Source: Plicaturopsis crispa FD-325 SS-3 (lineage: Eukaryota > Basidiomycota > Agaricomycetes > Amylocorticiales > Amylocorticiaceae). From it: a stretch of 64,000 nt of DNA. Position numbers and translations under genes: made by a program. The notes under the pieces were generated by a model, which saw nothing but the letters and a program-made list of their open reading frames with translations, was not told the origin of the DNA and ran no database searches. The stretch is taken from positions 2,900,690 through 2,964,689 of the forward strand of contig KN832554.1 of assembly GCA_000827205.1 (NCBI GenBank), in the 5' to 3' direction. Positions 59,509-64,000 of the stretch are shown piece by piece (positions within the stretch are counted from its first letter, which is position 1; every line of letters begins with the position of its first letter).

Positions 59509-61303
59509 ATGGCCCAAACCGACACTCGCTACAGCCCATACCCTACGATGATCGCCGTTTTTCTTCTACTTCTCCCCGTTGTCGCAGTACAAGGAACTTC
59601 CTCCCAACCACGCCACTTCATTGCCTCGGGCAATCGCAATTGCACTAATTTTACGCAATCTATTGCAGTCTCAGGACTTAATAAACGTTACAACTTCTCA
59701 GCTCCGACAAATGACCAGCAATTCACCGACTTAAACATCAAGCAGTGGACATCGGGAAGCACTTGGCTTGAAGAAAACACCGCAGGGACCGCGCAAATCA
59801 ATGGATCTTGTGAGTAACGCCGGGCTTTCGCGCTGTTTATTATCTAACTTGCCGCAGATAATATTTTCTTGGAATACTGCGAGCCGGTGCATGGTGCTAC
59901 GAACAAGAGCGTTTTGCAATTTACGCACGGGTATGTCTAGTCCTCTAAATTTGCGACAGCGTCTGGCAGCTTCTAACGGTGCGAAGTCTTTCAGCAGATC
60001 ATAAGTACTGGGACGTGAAGATTGGGAAAGGTACGCTCCCTCGTGCGTACCGTACTAGTCGCGGGATTCTGACTTAGACTGTTTGAAAGATTCGAAATAC
60101 TCAGCTGTCGACACTGCTATCAAGAGCGGATATGCGACCCTCACTTATGATCGAGTGAGTGTCATTTGACTAGAAATGCAACATTAACAAGACATTCTAC
60201 GTGCATTAGCTCGGGGTTGGGCTTTCTGAAAAACCGAACGATGGTCTAAACGTTGTCCAGGGTGGCGTGCAAACTCTCATTGCTGCTCAAATAACCCGGG
60301 CGTTGAAAGACGGCTCTCTGGGTGTGGGAAACCATTCTCGTGTTGTCGGAGTAAGTATTTACCACAATTTCATGCTGAACTGAGACTGACGACACGCATT
60401 TCAGGTCGGTCACAGCTTTGGGTCTGTAATAAATGTTGCGGTTGCGGCCGTAGAGCCGACCTTGCTGGATGGTATGACATGCATTCTACATTCCGAGGCA
60501 GAACTTAAATTGGTCGCGTCTAGGTATCGTTCTGACCGGGTTCAACGCGAACGCCACCGTGAACAGGCTGACCGTTCTCTGTGCGCATAGCCCATACACG
60601 TTTATTAGCTACCTTGTCTGACCTCTAACCCTTAGCGCTCTACGGTGGAATTGCATCGAAACTTGTCCCCCGCCGATTCGGAAAATTACCGAGCGGGTAC
60701 TTGTTATCGCCAAGCCAAAGTACCGACCAATATGGTTTCTTCTCTTACCCGTTCGTCCAAGTCCAATGAAGTGACCAGATTTCAGACTTAAAGCTTTCAC
60801 CGTCGCAGGAACTATACCCAGGCGGCTATTGATCTCTTCACGGCCACGAAGCAGACATGGACTCTGGGAGAAATATGTACGTCCTTCGGTACAGTTGGTC
60901 TGTCCGCGACGGCTGCTAATTACACGATGATACTAAATACAGTTGCCCTTCCTAATCCTCTTTGGTATGGTCCGCCTGTCAACTATACAAGGCCGCTCTA
61001 CGTGATAACAGGTAACCCTAGTCGCCACTTTCTAATTGGAAGGCTGCCATTAATAAGGTCTCTTGTCATCCTACAGGCCAGCGTGACACCATCTTTTGCG
61101 AAGGCGACTGCTACAGCAACCCTCCGTCAGCGAATGGCGTCAATTTGACGAGTCAGCTTGACACTGCAAAGTTCCTATTCCCTGCTGTCGGTTCCTTCGA
61201 ATCATACGTGGTTCCGGACACAGGGCATGGAATCAGTTTCCACGAGACAGCGCCTCTGGCTCACGACCACATCGTTCAATTTTTGGACGAAAACCACTTG
61301 TAG
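59509..61303 (+). CDS. Secreted alpha/beta hydrolase
   Basis: Probably an extracellular or vacuolar esterase-like enzyme. The protein begins MAQTDTRYSPYPTMIAVFLL and continues LLPVVAVQG, a signal peptide with cleavage near residue 30. The hydrolase core includes SVLQFTHGSYKYWDV, ATLTYDRLGVGLSEKPNDG (the LGxGxS loop), RVVGVGHSFGSVINVAVAAV with the nucleophile Ser in GHSFG, RPLYVITGQRD with a likely acid Asp, and VVPDTGHGISFHETA with the catalytic His. The C-terminus is VQFLDENHL. About nine exons; the first ends near 59809. Many N-glycosylation sequons occur (NRNCTNFT, NKSV, NHSR, NATV), fitting secretion. The ATG directly follows TATAAA, which is thus too close to be the TATA box. Confidence 0.85.
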
Positions 61304-61561
61304 TTGTGCATCTACCATCTCGTTCCTTCTATCACACTTGTCAACATGTCACTCGTTTACATCCTCTTATAACTTATTATTATCTGCGCCTGTTGGCGCA
61401 TGCCATGTATTCTCAGGCTCATCACTCTGAACGATTCCGAAGACAAAGCAGGATTAAGTACTTAGATTCACACATTACGCTAGATGTAATAGTAAGAGCT
61501 TCGAGCTATCCTGGGTATACAAGGCAACGAACGTAGAGATGTAAGTAGGGGACGGGAAAAA

Positions 61562-64000
61562 TCATTGTAACTTCATGAGCCCCTTCATAGCATTTGCGAC
61601 TGCGAAACTAGACTTCGCCATGACCTGCCGAGACTCCTTCGTCACCTCTTTTTGTGCCTGCACCTCGCTGAGTCTGTTCGCATGCTCTCCGAGCTCGCGG
61701 AGAATCTCGTTTCCTTGCTGTGCTGAAGCAGGCGGGAGGTTATCGTTGCACACCGCGACGATACTCGACACGATGGTAATGATTTGTGTGAGGTTTTCGT
61801 TCAGCGTGGGAGACGGTGTAGGGCTGCGAACGCCAGATAGCACGCTTTGAATGGCATATACGATTGATTCTGTCTGCGCTTCGAGGTATGGCTGTACAAA
61901 GAAAAATGAGCTCACGAAAATGGACCGCGTCTCTGGAAGTGCACATACCTTGAGCTCTGCCCAAGCATCCTCCGATCCGTCTGCGATAGCTGAATCGTCA
62001 CTCCCAATACCTCCCGTTCTTCGGGGCGGTTGATCAAATATCGGCGGTGGCGAGCTCCCCGTGGAACTAGACGGTTCCGAAGGTGGCCGGCGACGCTCCT
62101 CGAGAGATGGTCGACTTGATGTCGCCCTCGGAGATTCCATGGCACGCGAAAAAGAGGGAGATGAACCATCACCTCGCCGCGAGCTCGTACTACTTGCGAA
62201 GCGTTGATGAGTAGAGGACTTCCCTTCGTCTACCGACCGAAGTGCAGGCGAGTATCCGTTCGTAGCATTGCCATAACTCGACGTCGGTGGTGGTGCAAAT
62301 TGTTCTTGCTCGCTCTTAGTCGCTTTACGAATGCACACCGTTTTTCCGAGTTCCGTGACGCTGGCAGAGACGTGGCTTGCAGCTGCATCGAGTAGACTGA
62401 CAGGAGCCATACCTGCACTCTGCGCATGCGTTTTGGACGCCGCAACGAGGTTGCTGAGGGTGGCCTCGGCGCGCTCGCGCAGGGCTCGCAAGGCTTCGGT
62501 GTCTACCTCTGCTCGATCCTGGGAGGCACGCCGTTCAAATGCCCGGACATCATCAACAATGGCGGAGACGGCGTTGACAATAGCCTTCATGGGTGTAAGC
62601 ACACGCGTCGGAGCATTGGAGCGGCCAGCGGTGAGGAGGGCGTCGACGCCGGAGAGGAATGCGGTGATATGTATGTCGAGAATTGCCCCGTCAGGAGAAA
62701 CAGGTAGCTGGTCCTCGCCGTGCGATTTGGGTGCTTGAAGATAAAGCTGAGATGTCGCTGCATGGCAGAGTCAGCATATTGACGGTATGCATAGAATGAG
62801 CTGAGCGTACCTTTCAGACTGCGTAGCTCTGTCTTGGCCTGTTCATATTTATGTTTGTACTCCTTCATCTGCAAATCGAGGTTGCGAATGACCGCAAGAT
62901 CCGAGTCTTTGGCTGTCATGAGCTCATCATTCCTCCTGGACAAGTCCTCGAGCTCGCTCAGCAAGCCCTCCATGTCAGAACGGAGCTGGTCGATGATCTC
63001 TGCGTCTCCCTATTCGGCGTCGTCGATTTAGCCATAAATTTCGTTTAACGACGAGTTGCGAACGTACCCCGCCTGCGCGCTCCGCTTCGAGCTGCTCACA
63101 TCGATCTCGCAAGATCTGGAGCTCGTCGTCGTCTTCGCGTGATCGTCGAGCCTTGCCCTCCTTCAGGTCGGCAAGTTCTCTCTCTAGTACGCGCATGGTA
63201 TTGCTCTCTGCTTCTGCACGCTACACGAGAGATAAATATTAGAAATAAAACGTTCGGTCCAGAAAGCAAACATACCCGTCGCAAACCAGCAAGTTCCTCT
63301 TCCATTTGTCGGACGCGTTTCTCACCCTCGAGCCACTTCTGTTCACGCTCCTCAACATCCCCGAGATCCCGCTCGAGGCCCGTGATCTTGCTCTGCATCG
63401 TCGCGATCTTGAATTCGTATTCACGGCGCAAACGCTCCTGGTCTTCGCCCGACGCGCTTGCCCCGCGCGCTGCACCGCTGAGTCGTAACGGGCCCGTACC
63501 GCCGTTCGAGCGATCAGACGCGACCGACGCACGTCCAAATGACACTTTGTCGTAGTAATCGTCGCCGCTACGTTCTTCGGCGACCGCGTCGCCCTCGTCG
63601 TCAGATTCGCCGACGCCGCCCAACCGAGCGCGTAGTCCGCTGAGCCCGCTGAGCCCACCAATAGGCCCCGGGCTGTCGCGCTCCCGTTCGTCGAGCGCCG
63701 TACCAGAGCTCTCCCGCTCCCGTCCATACGGTACTTCGATCTCTTCCTCGGCGATAGTGCTCTTGTTCGGGATGATCATCCCGCTCGTCGCCGTTGCACT
63801 CTGAGCGTTCTCGCTTCCAGCGCTGCCGCTCACACTTGGCCGTCGAACGAAGTCGTCTGCGCTGGGCCGCCGTTCCGTGTCTTGCGACGCTTTGCGCCTT
63901 GACGACTCTCCACTTGTACGCCCAACGCCGCCATACGCATCCTCACTACGCCGCCCGCCGTATGTATCCTCACTCCGTCGCCCGCTGTAGGTGTCCTCGC
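61562..64000 (-). CDS. Spa2-like polarisome protein (5' end outside the window)
   Basis: Scaffold of the polarisome that guides tip growth. Visible exons, 3' to 5': 61562-61891, 61949-62757, 62811-63009, 63068-63220 and 63276 to the edge. The upstream part starts with repeated Arg/Ser/Glu units (GRRSEDTYGGRRSEDAYGG), then an acidic disordered part, then a long coiled coil (KIATMQSKITGLERDLGDVE to QMKEYKHKYEQAKTELRSLK). A helical region DIHITAFLSGVDALLTAGRS, a Ser/Pro linker, and the C-terminal domain YLEAQTESIVYAIQSVLSGV with LNENLTQIITIVSSIVAVC follow; this last block is typical of Spa2 SHD-V-like domains. It ends AMKGLMKLQ. The N-terminal SHD-I repeats lie beyond the window. Confidence 0.82.

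Overview
The window is nuclear DNA of a filamentous Agaricomycete, probably a wood-decay type basidiomycete. The genes are split by many introns of about 45-70 bases with GT...AG ends. Basidiomycete-enriched families recur: a FunK1 kinase, a DUF6533-type seven-helix protein, a protein with an MLKL-like N-terminal domain, and hemerythrin-like proteins. I see no bacterial operon signals, no CRISPR array, and no convincing retroelement or virus-like element. Splice models were read by eye; for most genes the exon lengths add up to an open frame, which I used as an internal check.

0-12 kb: the tail of an unknown gene, an aldo-keto reductase, a very long Bud4/anillin-like septum protein with tandem repeats, a BRCT-domain protein with a probable 2-base frameshift, and a divergent kinase-like protein. 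13-26 kb: a helical hypothetical protein, an Asteroid/XPG-like nuclease homologue, a small orphan, a probable mitochondrial NAD kinase, tRNA-Leu(CAG) and a FunK1 kinase. 26-44 kb: two diverging paralogues, a 1,251-residue Spt21/Ams2-like regulator, an intron-bearing tRNA-Leu(UAG), an MLKL-like/kinase-like gene of unclear extent, a hemerythrin-like protein, and a convergent pair made of a reductase (SDR) and an acyl-CoA ligase with a peroxisomal-type C-terminus.

45-49 kb: a seven-helix membrane protein followed by two small tandem paralogues that both begin Met-Gly, share a GCFG motif split by the same phase-1 intron, and carry Cys clusters. I did not recognise this small family and rate it the best candidate for something undescribed. 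49-53.9 kb is gene-poor, holds inverted repeats and a 320-N gap flanked by two apparently identical 484-base copies (a likely unmerged contig overlap). 53.9-64 kb: an amino-acid permease, a second hemerythrin-like protein that seems to have lost iron ligands, a secreted alpha/beta hydrolase, and the 3' part of a Spa2-like polarisome protein.

The genes do not form one obvious pathway. Themes are cell polarity and septation (Bud4-like, Spa2-like), kinase-like signalling, and oxidoreductive metabolism of small molecules (AKR, SDR, acyl-CoA ligase).
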